From Candidatus Nitrotoga sp. HW29 (GTDB taxonomy: Bacteria; Pseudomonadota; Gammaproteobacteria; Burkholderiales; Gallionellaceae): 58,126 nt of DNA. The stretch lies in the NCBI RefSeq assembly GCF_924101635.2, contig NZ_CAKMAA020000028.1:1-58126 (forward strand), given 5' to 3'. The position numbers and the translations under genes were made by a program. This document shows positions 9,086 through 18,693 of the stretch, in pieces; positions within the stretch are counted from its first letter, which is position 1, and each line of letters opens with the position of its first letter. Below the pieces are notes generated by a model. It worked only from the letters and a program-made list of their open reading frames with translations. It had not been told where the DNA came from and made no database searches.

Positions 9086-9634
9086 ATGAATCTGGATCGA
9101 GTTAATTCTGGCCGCGACCTCCCTAACGATTTTAACGTCATCATAGAAATACCCATGAATGCTGATCCCGTTAAATACGAAGTGGACAAGGAAACTGGTG
9201 CCATGTTTGTGGATCGTTTTATGTCCACGGCAATGCATTATCCGTGCAACTATGGTTATGTTCCGCATACGTTGTCAGAAGACGGGGATCCGGTAGATGT
9301 ACTTGTAATTTCACCTGTGCCGCTCATTAGTGGTGTGGTGGTTCGCTGTAGACCGTTGGGTATGCTGAAGATGACTGATGAAGCGGGCGAGGATGCCAAG
9401 ATTCTGGCGGTGCCTGTGGACAAGTTATGCAGTCTTTACCGCAAAATAAAATCTCATACTGACCTGCCGGAGCTTGTACTGTCACAAATCTCGCATTTCT
9501 TTGCTCACTATAAAGACCTGGAAATAGGTAAATGGGTCGAAATAAATGGTTGGGTTGGGGTCAAGGAGGCCAAAGCAGAAATCTTGAGTGGAGTTAAACG
9601 TTATGATTCAGCCAAGGAAAAACCGATGTTTTAA
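9086..9634 (+). CDS. ppa: Inorganic pyrophosphatase, family I
   Basis: It hydrolyses pyrophosphate to phosphate and pulls biosynthetic reactions forward. The 182 residues carry the family I signature: [43 protein letters not shown], then [12 protein letters not shown] holding the catalytic aspartates, and DKLCSLY and [11 protein letters not shown]. Length is typical of the hexameric bacterial enzyme. AGGAAG lies 5 to 6 bases before ATG. Confidence 0.96.
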   Translation: MNLDRVNSGRDLPNDFNVIIEIPMNADPVKYEVDKETGAMFVDRFMSTAMHYPCNYGYVPHTLSEDGDPVDVLVISPVPLISGVVVRCRPLGMLKMTDEAGEDAKILAVPVDKLCSLYRKIKSHTDLPELVLSQISHFFAHYKDLEIGKWVEINGWVGVKEAKAEILSGVKRYDSAKEKPMF

Positions 9635-9807
9635 TGGGGTTTTATATAAAGTACTTGGATAAGGTAATGATATAAATTCTTAAGAAGCAAACTGAAATTG
9701 AGTTAAGCGGCCATTTACGCAAGTTAAGGAAGAAGAGCGATGTCTTTTCTAAGATGTGGCACACTTTAACTTTACGGTAATTGCGTTGTCTTCCTTTGAC
9801 TACATAC

Positions 9808-11055
9808 ATGGAATCTTATTTGGGTCTGGACTTTGGTACATCGGGCGCACGCGTTTGTGTTGTGGACAAAGCCGGGGCGATCACTCATGAAGATCATATT
9901 TTCTATCCGGATGCCGTTTTACAAATTCATCTGAATTGGCGCGAAGCGCTGCATACACTACTTAAACGTTTACCCGCTACTATTGCGACTGAATTACAAA
10001 GTATCGCTATTGCTGCTACTTCTGCCACAGTATTGCTATGTGATAAAGAGTTGGAGCCGACTGCTTCCGCTTTGCTCTACTTCGATAACCGTGCACAAGA
10101 AGAATCGGAACAGTTAAAACAGCTTGCCCCACCGGGCCATATTGTTTGTAGCGCAAGTTCAGGATTAGCCAAATTCTTGTGGCTGACAAAATACACAGAG
10201 CTTTCAAACGTAGCGTACTTTCTGCATCAGGCGGATTGGCTCGCTGCGCTACTTACCGGGCTGGGCGGCATCAGCGATTATCATAATGCGCTCAAGAGTG
10301 GCTATGATACAGAGCGTCTATGCTGGCCGGATTGGGTTAAGAGTTTGCCGCATGCTCATTTGCTGCCGCAGGTTGTCGTTCCCGGCGCAAATATTACGCA
10401 CATCAACGCATTGGTGGCACAGCATTTCAAGATCAATCCGGCGTGCAGAGTGCATGCGGGTACCACTGACAGTATTGCCGCGTTTATTGCCACAGGTGTG
10501 AATGAACCCGGCTCAGCGGTTACTTCGCTCGGCACGACCATGGTACTCAAGCTACTTTCGGAACAGCGTGTAGAAGCAGCGCAATATGGCGTGTACAGTC
10601 ATCGTTTCGGTGATGTATGGTTGGCGGGTGGTGCGTCCAACGCTGGCGGCGGCGTGCTGAGGCAATATTTTGGCGACCTGCAAATCAATACACTCAGCCA
10701 GCGCATCGATCCGGCCATCGATAGTCTTCTTGACTACTATCCGTTGCCGCGACCCGGCGAACGCTTCCCGATTAACGATCCCTCCTTGATTCCCCGTCTG
10801 ATCCCACGTCCCGAGGATGACGTACTGTTTTTGCATGGCATGTTGCAAGGCTTGAGTCGCATCGAAGCAGCGGGCTACACCAAGTTGGCTGAACTTGGTG
10901 TAAGCCCGCTAAAATCTGTTACTACCGCCGGCAGCGGGGCAAAAAATAAAGTGTGGAGAAGAATGCGTGAACGTTTGTTAGGCGTACCAGTATCGGTAGC
11001 GGAGCACACCGAATCTGCCTACGGCGCGGCCCTGTTGGGTAAGCGTGGTTTATGA
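9808..11055 (+). CDS. FGGY-family carbohydrate kinase
   Basis: A sugar kinase of the FGGY (xylulokinase/ribulokinase) type in the actin-like ATPase fold. The N-terminal phosphate loop is LGLDFGTSGARVCVVD; the hinge and second phosphate motif are HAGTTDSIAAFIATG and AVTSLGTTMVLK; the adenosine motif is TTAGSGAKNKVWRRM. At about 415 residues it is shorter than classical xylulokinases (about 480-500) and closer to the short bacterial/cyanobacterial pentulose kinase branch. The sugar cannot be assigned. A TTG nine codons upstream (9781) could be an alternative start; neither start has a good ribosome site, and ATG is preferred because it begins just before the FGGY loop. Confidence 0.8.
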   Translation: MESYLGLDFGTSGARVCVVDKAGAITHEDHIFYPDAVLQIHLNWREALHTLLKRLPATIATELQSIAIAATSATVLLCDKELEPTASALLYFDNRAQEESEQLKQLAPPGHIVCSASSGLAKFLWLTKYTELSNVAYFLHQADWLAALLTGLGGISDYHNALKSGYDTERLCWPDWVKSLPHAHLLPQVVVPGANITHINALVAQHFKINPACRVHAGTTDSIAAFIATGVNEPGSAVTSLGTTMVLKLLSEQRVEAAQYGVYSHRFGDVWLAGGASNAGGGVLRQYFGDLQINTLSQRIDPAIDSLLDYYPLPRPGERFPINDPSLIPRLIPRPEDDVLFLHGMLQGLSRIEAAGYTKLAELGVSPLKSVTTAGSGAKNKVWRRMRERLLGVPVSVAEHTESAYGAALLGKRGL

Positions 11056-11079
11056 ATCGGAAATTGCCAAAGCTTTTTG

Positions 11080-11490
11080 TTATTGAAGTCGTTGGCGTAT
11101 GCTTTTTGCGAGTTGAGCCTGCCAGTCTAATGGTGGCTTTGAAATGCCTGCACGTTGAGGTGTGCCCCAGATTGGGTTGGGAAAGTGTTTGTCGAGGGCA
11201 TAACGTGGAATAACGTGCCAGTGCAAGTGCGGTGTCAGGTTGCCGAGGCTGGCAAGGTTAATTTTGTCGGGCTGCATTACTTCACGTAACGCGCTTTCCA
11301 CGGCAAATACTACGTTCATGAGAGCATGCCGTTCGCTATCATTCAAGTCAGTCATTTCCTTGGTGTGGCGGTTCCATATTACGCGACAGAATCCGGGATA
11401 ATCGGCATCTTCAACCAGTACCACGCGACAAAGATTGCTGCGCCATAACAGTGTTTCACTCGTTGTTTGACAGAGTTCACAACTCATCAT
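11080..11490 (-). CDS. HIT-family nucleotide hydrolase/transferase
   Basis: A 136-residue histidine-triad protein. The triad NLTPHLHWHVIPR is intact, preceded by LASLGN. The N-terminal CELC with a downstream Cys-free core may form half of a metal site in this subgroup. These proteins usually hydrolyse nucleoside phosphoramidates or dinucleoside polyphosphates; the exact substrate is unknown. Two tandem ATG codons make the start ambiguous by one residue. It ends 25 bases from the convergent kinase gene. Confidence 0.9.
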   Translation of the reverse strand: MMSCELCQTTSETLLWRSNLCRVVLVEDADYPGFCRVIWNRHTKEMTDLNDSERHALMNVVFAVESALREVMQPDKINLASLGNLTPHLHWHVIPRYALDKHFPNPIWGTPQRAGISKPPLDWQAQLAKSIRQRLQ

Positions 11491-11519
11491 TTTTTTGCGT
11501 ATCTATTAAGCATAGATTG

Positions 11520-12770
11520 TCAGCGATATAGAGGCAGTGCGGCGATGCGTCGCTCGATTTCGTTGCTCATTTTTATATAAGCCGGGCTGTCAATGCTGCC
11601 ATATCGACGTTTGAATTCGATTTCCTGCATAAACTCCGGTAAATCCTTTACTTCTGGCATGATGTCGGATTCGCGTAAGCCCGTATTAAATTGCTGCTGC
11701 ACATTTTGCGCGCCATTATCACTTGTTGTGGCAAGCTCACCTAAACGGGTGCCGGCACGATCAGCGGCGATGTCATTGAAGCTGAAGCCGCTGCCACCTC
11801 GAGAATCCGCAATCTCTTTGTATAAGCCGATAACATCCGACAGCGGGCTGCCGGCAGTAGCGGCAAGTGCCGCAGAAATCGTGAAATGCTGGGAGAAGTC
11901 TCCGCGTCCGCCCAGAGTCACGATGCGCGAAGTTGGCTTGGGCCATTGTATGGCAGCCGGAATAATGGCACCAAGTCCTTTGCCATTTACATAAAACGCC
12001 ATAACGATGATTGCGGCGCGATTTTCCGCGGCCGGATCGTTACCGTTGTTTGTGCGTTGTGCGGCGAGTTCGAATAATGCTCGCATTAGCTCATTTAACC
12101 GCAAGCTGTGTTTTGAGCTGGTTTTTTTGGTCAGTTCGACCAGTTGTTCGTGATATGCCTTCAATCGCTCTTGTTCTTTCGGTGGGACTAGTAATGCCTT
12201 CAGTTGATTGGGCAGCGCGTCGTTCCATTCGAAGACGATACGCAGCATGTCATCGCTTGTGCTCACATTCTTGATGATATCGGCAGCTGCTCCGTAGTCC
12301 TTGTTGGCTTGTAATTGTTTAATGCCGAACTGTAGCAGCCAGTTTGCAACAAACGCGGGCACCGGTAACTTACCAATGTGGAGATACTCAAATCGTGGGA
12401 GTGCATTTGTTTCGCGAAGCTTGGCGTCGATATTGAGATAGCGTCCGATTGGATTGGACGGTAACTCGACCGTTGCACGTACTCTGGCCATGCCTTGCTG
12501 TAAATCGATATTCGAGCTGCCTTTGCCGTAGCTGTTGGCAAGATAGTTCACTGCAAGATCGAGATCTTCTTGGCTAATAGTAATGGTGCGCAGTACGCCT
12601 GATTTCATTCGGCGCGGATCGTTACGAGACAGGATTTGTTTGGCGCGGCCGATATGAGCTGGCGTAAATTGGGCAGTGCCCGTGATGAGCGGTTGTTTTT
12701 CGATACTTAAATAAATTGCAGATAGCAGCGCTAACCAGATAACGATGAACAGTATTAATAGAGTCCGCAT
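11520..12770 (-). CDS. Conserved hypothetical protein with N-terminal membrane anchor
   Basis: A 416-residue protein starting with one hydrophobic helix (LLILFIVIWLALLSAIYLSI), so the bulk is probably periplasmic. I do not recognise a named domain. Later segments look like an alpha/beta fold with a possible catalytic-type patch (IIVMAFYVNGKGLGAIIPAA; GGRGDFSQHFTISAALAA; SGFSFNDIAADRAGTRLGE). The D-F-S-x-H-F and FSFNDIAADRAG motifs are striking and may define the active or binding site. It lies 29 bases upstream of the HIT gene on the same strand, so cotranscription is possible. Confidence 0.7.
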   Translation of the reverse strand: MRTLLILFIVIWLALLSAIYLSIEKQPLITGTAQFTPAHIGRAKQILSRNDPRRMKSGVLRTITISQEDLDLAVNYLANSYGKGSSNIDLQQGMARVRATVELPSNPIGRYLNIDAKLRETNALPRFEYLHIGKLPVPAFVANWLLQFGIKQLQANKDYGAAADIIKNVSTSDDMLRIVFEWNDALPNQLKALLVPPKEQERLKAYHEQLVELTKKTSSKHSLRLNELMRALFELAAQRTNNGNDPAAENRAAIIVMAFYVNGKGLGAIIPAAIQWPKPTSRIVTLGGRGDFSQHFTISAALAATAGSPLSDVIGLYKEIADSRGGSGFSFNDIAADRAGTRLGELATTSDNGAQNVQQQFNTGLRESDIMPEVKDLPEFMQEIEFKRRYGSIDSPAYIKMSNEIERRIAALPLYR

Positions 12771-12997
12771 TTGTTTATTTTTACGCTGTTACAGCAGTAC
12801 AAAAATCCGCCCCAAGTTAAACCGGTACCACAGTCGCATTATTTTAATATCAATGCATCCGGGGTACCGATCTAACTTGTATAACAACGGCGAATCAGCA
12901 ACAGTAATGTTGCCAAGTTTTGCAAATGCTTAATTCTTGGTCGTCCGGTTGGCAGGGAGTGGTGCGCAAATTTACTCTGCCAACCGGCGCGTTAGCG

Positions 12998-14902
12998 TTA
13001 GCTGCTGCTCATTTCCAGCATCAGCTGATTGATACGTTTTACGAAGCTGGCAGGATCGTCAAGATGACCACCTTCCGCCAGCAAGGCTTGGTCAAATAAT
13101 ACCGAGGCCCAGTCATCAAACTTGTTTTCTTCGGCTTGCAGGCGTAACACGACCGGATGCTTGGGGTTGATTTCGAGGATAGGCTGTGACACCGGCGCTT
13201 TCTGTCCTGATGCCTTCAGTAGACGAGCCAGGTTGGAGTTTATGTCATGAACGTCCGCCACCAGGCAGGCTGGCGAATCGGTCAGGCGATGAGTCACACG
13301 TACCTCTTTAACACGTTCGTTAAGGCTGGCTTTAATTTTGTCGGTCAGCTCCTTGAATGCGTCGGCATCTTTTTCCTGTTCCTGCTTTTCTGATTCGTCT
13401 TCGAGTTTGCCGAGATCCAGCCCTCCTTTCGTAACAGACACCAAATGTTTACCCTCGAATGTGGGTAAATTACTCACTACCCATTCATCTACGTGATCGG
13501 TCAGTAACAGCACTTCAATGTCTTTCTTGCGGAACACTTCCAAATGCGGACTATTTTTCGCGGCATTAAAAGTATCAGAGGTGATGTAATAGATCTTGTC
13601 CTGGCCTTCCTTCATACGACTAATGTAATCGGCCAGAGAAACAGTTGCTTCTGGTGAATTGGTGTGGGTCGAGGCGAGACGCATCAAACCGGCGATCTTG
13701 TCTTTGTTGGCAAAATCTTCGCCTACCCCTTCTTTCAGTACGCGGCCAAATACATCCCAGAACTTGGTATATTTTTCTGGATCCTTGTTGGCCATATCCT
13801 CCAGCAGACCAAGCACTTTTTTCGTGCAGCCGGAGCGGATTGCTTCAATGTCTTTCGATTCTTGCAGTATCTCGCGTGATACGTTGAGCGGGAGATCATT
13901 AGTATCAACTATACCGCGCACAAAGCGCAGGTAATGCGGCATTAGTTGGGTGGCATCGTCCATGATGAAGACACGGCGTACATACAGCTTAATTCCGTGA
14001 CTCGCATCGCGTTCCCACAGATCAAAGGGTGCCCTGGCCGGTAGATATAGCAATAAAGTGTATTCCTGGCGTCCCTCTACGCGCGCATGCGTCCATGCCA
14101 GCGGATCTTCATAGTCATGGCCTACGTGCTTGTAAAAACCTTTGTATTCATCATCGCTGATCTCGGTTTTAGGGCGTGCCCACAGCGCAAAAGCTTGATT
14201 GATGGTCTCTTCTTCGTCCAGCACGTGCTGTGCGTTGTCTTTCCATTCCTCCTTTTTCATTAAGATAGGCTGAACGATATGGTCAGAATATTTGTGGATA
14301 ATGGTGCGCAATTTTGTGCCATTTAGCAGGTCTTCCTGTCCTTCGCGCAGATGTAGGGTAATAGACGTGCCCCGTGTGGCTCGCTCAACCATCTCAATGG
14401 CAAATTCTCCGCCACCGTCGGATTCCCAACTGACCCCTTGATCAATGTTTTCACCGGCACGGCGCGTTAATACGCTGACCTTGTCGGCGACGATAAAAGC
14501 TGAATAAAACCCCACGCCAAACTGACCGATAAGGTTTGCGTCTTTCTGCTGATCTCCAGAAAGCTGAGTGAAAAATTCACGCGTACCGGATTTGGCAATC
14601 GTGCCGAGATTGTTGATGACCTCGTCGCGGCTCATTCCAATACCATTGTCGCTAATGGTCAGCGTTTTCGCTTCTTTATCGTAGCTGACATGGATAGTCA
14701 GCTCGGAATCATTCTCAAACAAGGCTGAATTATGCAGGCCTTCAAAGCGTAGCTTGTCGCAGGCATCGGACGCATTGGATATTAATTCACGCAGGAAAAT
14801 CTCTCGATTCGAATATAGCGAATGAATCATCAATTGCAGTAATTGCTTTACCTCGGCCTGAAAGCCCATGGTTTCACGATTGCTGGTTACATTATCGGTC
14901 AT
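12998..14902 (-). CDS. htpG: Molecular chaperone HtpG (Hsp90)
   Basis: A cytoplasmic ATP-driven chaperone of 634 residues. The N-terminal GHKL ATPase has [22 protein letters not shown], then [24 protein letters not shown] and [13 protein letters not shown]. The middle domain carries [12 protein letters not shown], and the C-terminal dimerisation domain closes the protein. The length is standard and the frame is intact. GGAGAG precedes the ATG. I see no CIRCE element or clear heat-shock promoter upstream. Confidence 0.97.
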   Translation of the reverse strand: MTDNVTSNRETMGFQAEVKQLLQLMIHSLYSNREIFLRELISNASDACDKLRFEGLHNSALFENDSELTIHVSYDKEAKTLTISDNGIGMSRDEVINNLGTIAKSGTREFFTQLSGDQQKDANLIGQFGVGFYSAFIVADKVSVLTRRAGENIDQGVSWESDGGGEFAIEMVERATRGTSITLHLREGQEDLLNGTKLRTIIHKYSDHIVQPILMKKEEWKDNAQHVLDEEETINQAFALWARPKTEISDDEYKGFYKHVGHDYEDPLAWTHARVEGRQEYTLLLYLPARAPFDLWERDASHGIKLYVRRVFIMDDATQLMPHYLRFVRGIVDTNDLPLNVSREILQESKDIEAIRSGCTKKVLGLLEDMANKDPEKYTKFWDVFGRVLKEGVGEDFANKDKIAGLMRLASTHTNSPEATVSLADYISRMKEGQDKIYYITSDTFNAAKNSPHLEVFRKKDIEVLLLTDHVDEWVVSNLPTFEGKHLVSVTKGGLDLGKLEDESEKQEQEKDADAFKELTDKIKASLNERVKEVRVTHRLTDSPACLVADVHDINSNLARLLKASGQKAPVSQPILEINPKHPVVLRLQAEENKFDDWASVLFDQALLAEGGHLDDPASFVKRINQLMLEMSSS

Positions 14903-14978
14903 TACTCTCTCCGTTATTTTTTAGACAGGACGTACGCATAGATTGGGGTAGTCTTACAATTTTCAAGAGGAAGTTATT

Positions 14979-15839
14979 TTATCTGCCGTCCGCTTTAGCT
15001 GCTTGTCGCAAGATTCGCCGTGCAATATCCGCATCACGAGCGGCATCGATTTCCCGCATGACAGCGCCGACGTCGGCTTGTTTGTCGCTTTGTTTGAATT
15101 TGCCCGTCAGTTCGATTTCAGGGCGTAATTCACCGCTCTCATAGCGCGACCATATTTCTTTGCCATATTGGGTGGAACGTAGTTCGGGGGCGAATTGGCC
15201 GAAGTAAATCGCCAGATTATCGACGTCTCGCTCCAGCATTCTGCGGGCATTGTTGTTTGCGGCGGCATCGATTGCTTGGGGCAAGTCGATGATGACCGGC
15301 CCGTTGCTGTCGACGAGGATGTTGTACTCGGAAAGATCGCCATGAACGATACCCGCACACAGCATGCGTACGACTTCTCTGACCAAAGTTTGGTGATATT
15401 GTCGTGCGAGCTCAGCAGTAAGTACGAGATCATTGAGTCGCGGGGCGGGTTCACCATTTGCGTCGGACACTAATTCCATCAACAGTACGCCTTCGTAAAA
15501 CCCGTATGGATGCGGAACACGCACGCCTGCAGCGGCGAGTTTGTACAAAGCATCCACCTCGGCATTTTGCCAAGCGGTTTCCCGTTCTTTACGCCCATAG
15601 CGGGTGCCTTTTTCCATGGCACGGGCCATACGGCTGTTTTTCACCTTGCGGCCTTCCGTGTAGTGAACGGCCTGGTGGAAGCTGCGCTTGTTAGCTTCCT
15701 TATAAACTTTCGCGCAGCGGATACTTTCTCCACAGATCACAATATAAACATTGGCTTCTTTGCCGCTCATCAATTGACGGTCTACCTTGTCAACGATGCC
15801 ATCCTGGATGAGCGGCTCAATTCTTTTTGGAGTTTTCAT
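14979..15839 (-). CDS. RIO1-like serine protein kinase
   Basis: A 286-residue single-domain kinase. Visible motifs are the Lys-containing GKEANVYIVICGESIRCAKVY, the catalytic loop IVHGDLSEYNILVD (HGDxxxxN) and the metal-binding IIDLPQAID, where the D of the usual DFG-like position is kept. The unusual region KNSRMARAMEKGTRYGRKERE matches the bacterial PA4780-type branch. Targets are unknown. It lies 76 bases upstream of htpG on the same strand. Confidence 0.9.
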   Translation of the reverse strand: MKTPKRIEPLIQDGIVDKVDRQLMSGKEANVYIVICGESIRCAKVYKEANKRSFHQAVHYTEGRKVKNSRMARAMEKGTRYGRKERETAWQNAEVDALYKLAAAGVRVPHPYGFYEGVLLMELVSDANGEPAPRLNDLVLTAELARQYHQTLVREVVRMLCAGIVHGDLSEYNILVDSNGPVIIDLPQAIDAAANNNARRMLERDVDNLAIYFGQFAPELRSTQYGKEIWSRYESGELRPEIELTGKFKQSDKQADVGAVMREIDAARDADIARRILRQAAKADGR

Positions 15840-15919
15840 GTGATCAAGGTGTTACCCGGAGCGTATTTTATAAAAATCTAAATCGTTTTTTAAACAGAGT
15901 GGCTTTGTTGACCTGATAT

Positions 15920-16303
15920 TTAAGGGGAGGGTTGGTATTCAATAAATTCCAATGCATTATCATCCGGGTCGCGGCAGAATAAGGCAGAGCGGCCGGACAT
16001 ACTTATTGTGTAGTCTATCGTGGCTGAATCCAATTTTTGCATCAATGTATTCAGATTGCTTACCGACAAGGCGATATGGCGATCGCGTCCTCCGTGCGCT
16101 GGCCGTTGCAGGTTTGCTTCTGGATTAGGAAGTTGCATGAGATGGATTTGTTGATGTACACCAACGTTATACCACACACCGGGGAAACTCATTTCCGGGC
16201 GCTTGTTGTCAGGTATCAGTTCCAGAATTTTTTCATAAAAAATGCGTGCTCTATTCAGGTCCGCCACCAAAAAAGTGGCATGTAGCAGGTGAGTGATTTG
16301 CAT
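15920..16303 (-). CDS. VOC (glyoxalase/bleomycin resistance) superfamily protein
   Basis: A 127-residue protein with one beta-alpha-beta-beta-beta pair at each end: LLHATFLVADLNRARIFYEKIL and DRHIALSVSNLNTLMQKL, ending FCRDPDDNALEFIEYQ. Candidate metal ligands are the early His, the His in DRHIAL and the Glu in LEF. The reaction is not assignable; similar small VOC proteins include lyases and dioxygenases. Confidence 0.88.
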   Translation of the reverse strand: MQITHLLHATFLVADLNRARIFYEKILELIPDNKRPEMSFPGVWYNVGVHQQIHLMQLPNPEANLQRPAHGGRDRHIALSVSNLNTLMQKLDSATIDYTISMSGRSALFCRDPDDNALEFIEYQPSP

Positions 16304-16655
16304 AAGTTTTAGGAGCGTCCTGCATTATGCATACTGTCGTAAGAGGGATGCTGTCATTTTTATTCAGTATATTATGTGCAATAGGTCAATATAAAAAGAC
16401 GATCAGCCATCTATCAATATGCCGGTTAGAGGATAGACAATGAAACGATGTCGGTAAAAATTTGATACGGGCAAGACGTTGATACTTTAACAAAAATGTC
16501 TCTGTGCAGAAACATTATATAAAATATTACAGTTAGATTGTCTGTTTTATGTACCGGTCAACCTAACGGAATAAAATTTTGTCCATCTATAATTTTTACT
16601 GGATGGATGAGTAGGTATAACGAGCTACATTTAATTAATTCTAAGGAGCATTATC
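16304..16655. other. Intergenic stretch, AT-rich, no gene seen
   Basis: There is no reading frame of note. The only feature is the ribosome site TAAGGAG at about 16643, which serves the following DUF1566 gene. Confidence 0.5.
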
Positions 16656-17141
16656 ATGAAAACCGGCACTTCCCAGTCGTTGGCAGATATCCCCGCCGTG
16701 CCAGATAACCCGGATGCACAAATTCAAGCCCGATATTCCATATCAGCGGATGGCAACGAAGTCGCTGACAGTAAAACTGGCCTGATCTGGCGACGTTGTC
16801 CGGAAGGGATGACGATCAGCAGCAGTGGTTGTAGCGGGGTTGCAGCCGCTTATACTTGGGATCAATCGCTGGCCTTGGCTAACGACGTAGCCTTGGCTAG
16901 TGGAAAGGCATGGCGTCTTCCCAATGTAAAAGAACTTTCGAGTATTGTGGATGCCAGCCTCGGAAATCCGGCGATTGATACGCAAGCCTTTCCCGGGACA
17001 CCTGCAACGCCTTTCTGGTCGGCCACGCCGGTGGAGAATAATCCGTTAAAGGCTTGGTATGTCATGTTTTATGGTGGTTTTATGAACACTTACGTTTGTG
17101 GCGGTAAGCTGCAGGTACGTTTGGTGCGTTCTGATCCGTGA
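16656..17141 (+). CDS. DUF1566 (Lcl C-terminal domain) protein, first copy
   Basis: A 161-residue protein of the DUF1566 fold, recognised by DSKTGLIWRRCPEGM, YTWDQSLALANDVAL, KAWRLPNVKELSSIVDAS and a C-terminal LQVRLVRS. The domain is usually secreted or membrane-anchored in sheath, adhesion and stalk-like proteins, yet this copy has no signal peptide; the N-terminus (MKTGTSQSLADIPAVPDNP) is polar. A paralog follows 200 bases downstream. Confidence 0.8.
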   Translation: MKTGTSQSLADIPAVPDNPDAQIQARYSISADGNEVADSKTGLIWRRCPEGMTISSSGCSGVAAAYTWDQSLALANDVALASGKAWRLPNVKELSSIVDASLGNPAIDTQAFPGTPATPFWSATPVENNPLKAWYVMFYGGFMNTYVCGGKLQVRLVRSDP

Positions 17142-17343
17142 TGCGCAACGTTGGGAAAGGTGCGAAACGAAGTGACTCTGGGGTAGAATTGGGCATTGAC
17201 ACGATAGTGTAATTATTTTACAACTACATGTTACTTTATAGAGTGCGGTGCGGTTAACTTGTTGTAATTATTGTTAATATTTTTTACAAAGCGCAATTAA
17301 TCCCTGTTCATTGATAACCAACTGATAGAAAGAAGACCAAAAT

Positions 17344-17802
17344 ATGCAGAATGAAACTGATAACCAGCCGCAGGCAGGTAATACAAATGAGCAACCGCCA
17401 GCACGATTTATCATTTCTGAGGATGGGACTGAAGTTACAGACAATAAAACGGGCTTGATCTGGCGACGTTGCGCTGAAGGTATGACAGCAAGTATCGATG
17501 GCTGTACTGGAATTCCCGGTGTATACAATTTGGAAACGGCGTTGGCATTGGCTAAAAGCGAAGCGAAAGCCACGCGTAAAGCTTGGCGTTTGCCTAAAGT
17601 AGAAGAGCTGTCGAGCATCGTGGATATGAGTCGTAGAGATCCGTCGATTGACACAGCCGTCTTTCCCGGAACGCCAGGTTCACCTTTTTTTACGTCTTCG
17701 CCAGACGGCGCCTTATCCTGGTTTGTTAGTTTCTACGTTGGCAAAACGTTTAGCGAATACAGCGAAGTTCCTAATCACGTCAGATTAGTGCGTTCCAGTT
17801 AG
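17344..17802 (+). CDS. DUF1566 (Lcl C-terminal domain) protein, second copy
   Basis: A 152-residue paralog of the preceding protein: DNKTGLIWRRCAEGM, YNLETALALAKSEA, KAWRLPKVEELSSIVDMS and NHVRLVRSS align without gaps in the core. It also lacks a signal peptide. The two have diverged mainly in the N-terminus and in the loop before the final strand. A possible promoter in the gap is TTGACA at 17196 with TACAAC 17 bases on, so it may be transcribed separately. Confidence 0.8.
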   Translation: MQNETDNQPQAGNTNEQPPARFIISEDGTEVTDNKTGLIWRRCAEGMTASIDGCTGIPGVYNLETALALAKSEAKATRKAWRLPKVEELSSIVDMSRRDPSIDTAVFPGTPGSPFFTSSPDGALSWFVSFYVGKTFSEYSEVPNHVRLVRSS

Positions 17803-17911
17803 TAGCAGTTTCTAAATGTTGGAATCATGAAATATCAAGTTATACCGGCTACGAGACATAATCATTGCATCTCGAATTAATTTTAATTTATTTCTTGTAA
17901 GAACGTTTAAT

Positions 17912-17964
17912 GCCACGGTTTGTATTTAAATGATGTTATATCTTTTAAAGATATAAGCCGTGGC
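17912..17964. repeat. Nested inverted repeats, possible terminator
   Basis: GCCACGG (17912-17918) pairs with CCGTGGC (17958-17964), and between them lies a 19-base palindrome TATATCTTT-T-AAAGATATA (17937-17955). It follows the DUF1566 gene by about 110 bases. Only a short T run follows, so termination is a guess. The rest of 17803-18195 shows no gene. Confidence 0.4.
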
Positions 17965-18195
17965 TTTGACTAAGCGGGACAATTCGATATTCATGAAAGC
18001 GGGAGGGATGCTTGATGGCAAGCATGGAAAAAATTTCAGAAATTAGTGAGCTTATAATCTCTAAAACATAACCGCCCCTAATCCTCGTTCAACCTTTGTT
18101 GGAGTCCTTGCCATGCGCCTAGATCTTCGGTTGTTCTGCACTTTAGCTGGGCAGTTGCATCGACTGGTCAGCGTCTCTCGTCCCGTAAAAAAAAT

Positions 18196-18693
18196 ATGAA
18201 AGATATGCCCATTTTGGGGCTGCCACTGATTCTGTTGGGCGCCCTGTGGGGCGCTGTCAGCATCGTTTTGCAATCCTATCAGATGATCAATGCCAAGCGG
18301 GATCAGATCATGGTGCTTGTCGAGTGCAAAAAGGCCTTTGCGGGGAAGCTGACAAATGCAGCGGGAGAATTTATGGCTGCACCGGCCAAAGTACTCGATC
18401 AATGCCAGGCATGCTGTTACGGGAAAGAACTTCAGCCGATTGATTTGTATCTTTCCAACCTCCTCCCGCTTTCACTTGGACTTTGTCTGTTTCTCGCTAT
18501 CGTTTCTTTCGCGGTCGTGTGTATTCCAACTTACCTGAATTCAGGCGATGCTGATTTTATGCGCAGAGTGCGTCGAATTAGCTGGATCACCGCATCGCTG
18601 CCGCTCTTTTCGCTCTTCGCGTTTGCCGTAGGCATGTTTTTCGATGTCTATCTATTTCTGTTTAAACTAGGCGATTGGGTCTTGCCGAAATGA
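18196..18693 (+). CDS. Hypothetical integral membrane protein
   Basis: A 165-residue protein with three or four hydrophobic segments: LGLPLILLGALWGAVSIVL at the start, SLGLCLFLAIVSFAVVCI in the middle and ASLPLFSLFAFAVGMFF near the end. A soluble loop with C-x2-CC (QCQACCYG) lies between the first two. No family is recognised. Its stop overlaps the next start (ATGA), so it is translationally coupled to the alpha/beta hydrolase. Confidence 0.65.
   Translation: MKDMPILGLPLILLGALWGAVSIVLQSYQMINAKRDQIMVLVECKKAFAGKLTNAAGEFMAAPAKVLDQCQACCYGKELQPIDLYLSNLLPLSLGLCLFLAIVSFAVVCIPTYLNSGDADFMRRVRRISWITASLPLFSLFAFAVGMFFDVYLFLFKLGDWVLPK

Noticed and set aside
18061-18402. Minus-strand frame of 113 codons
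   Set aside because: It overlaps the start of the membrane protein gene at 18196 that is coupled to the hydrolase; no supporting motif.
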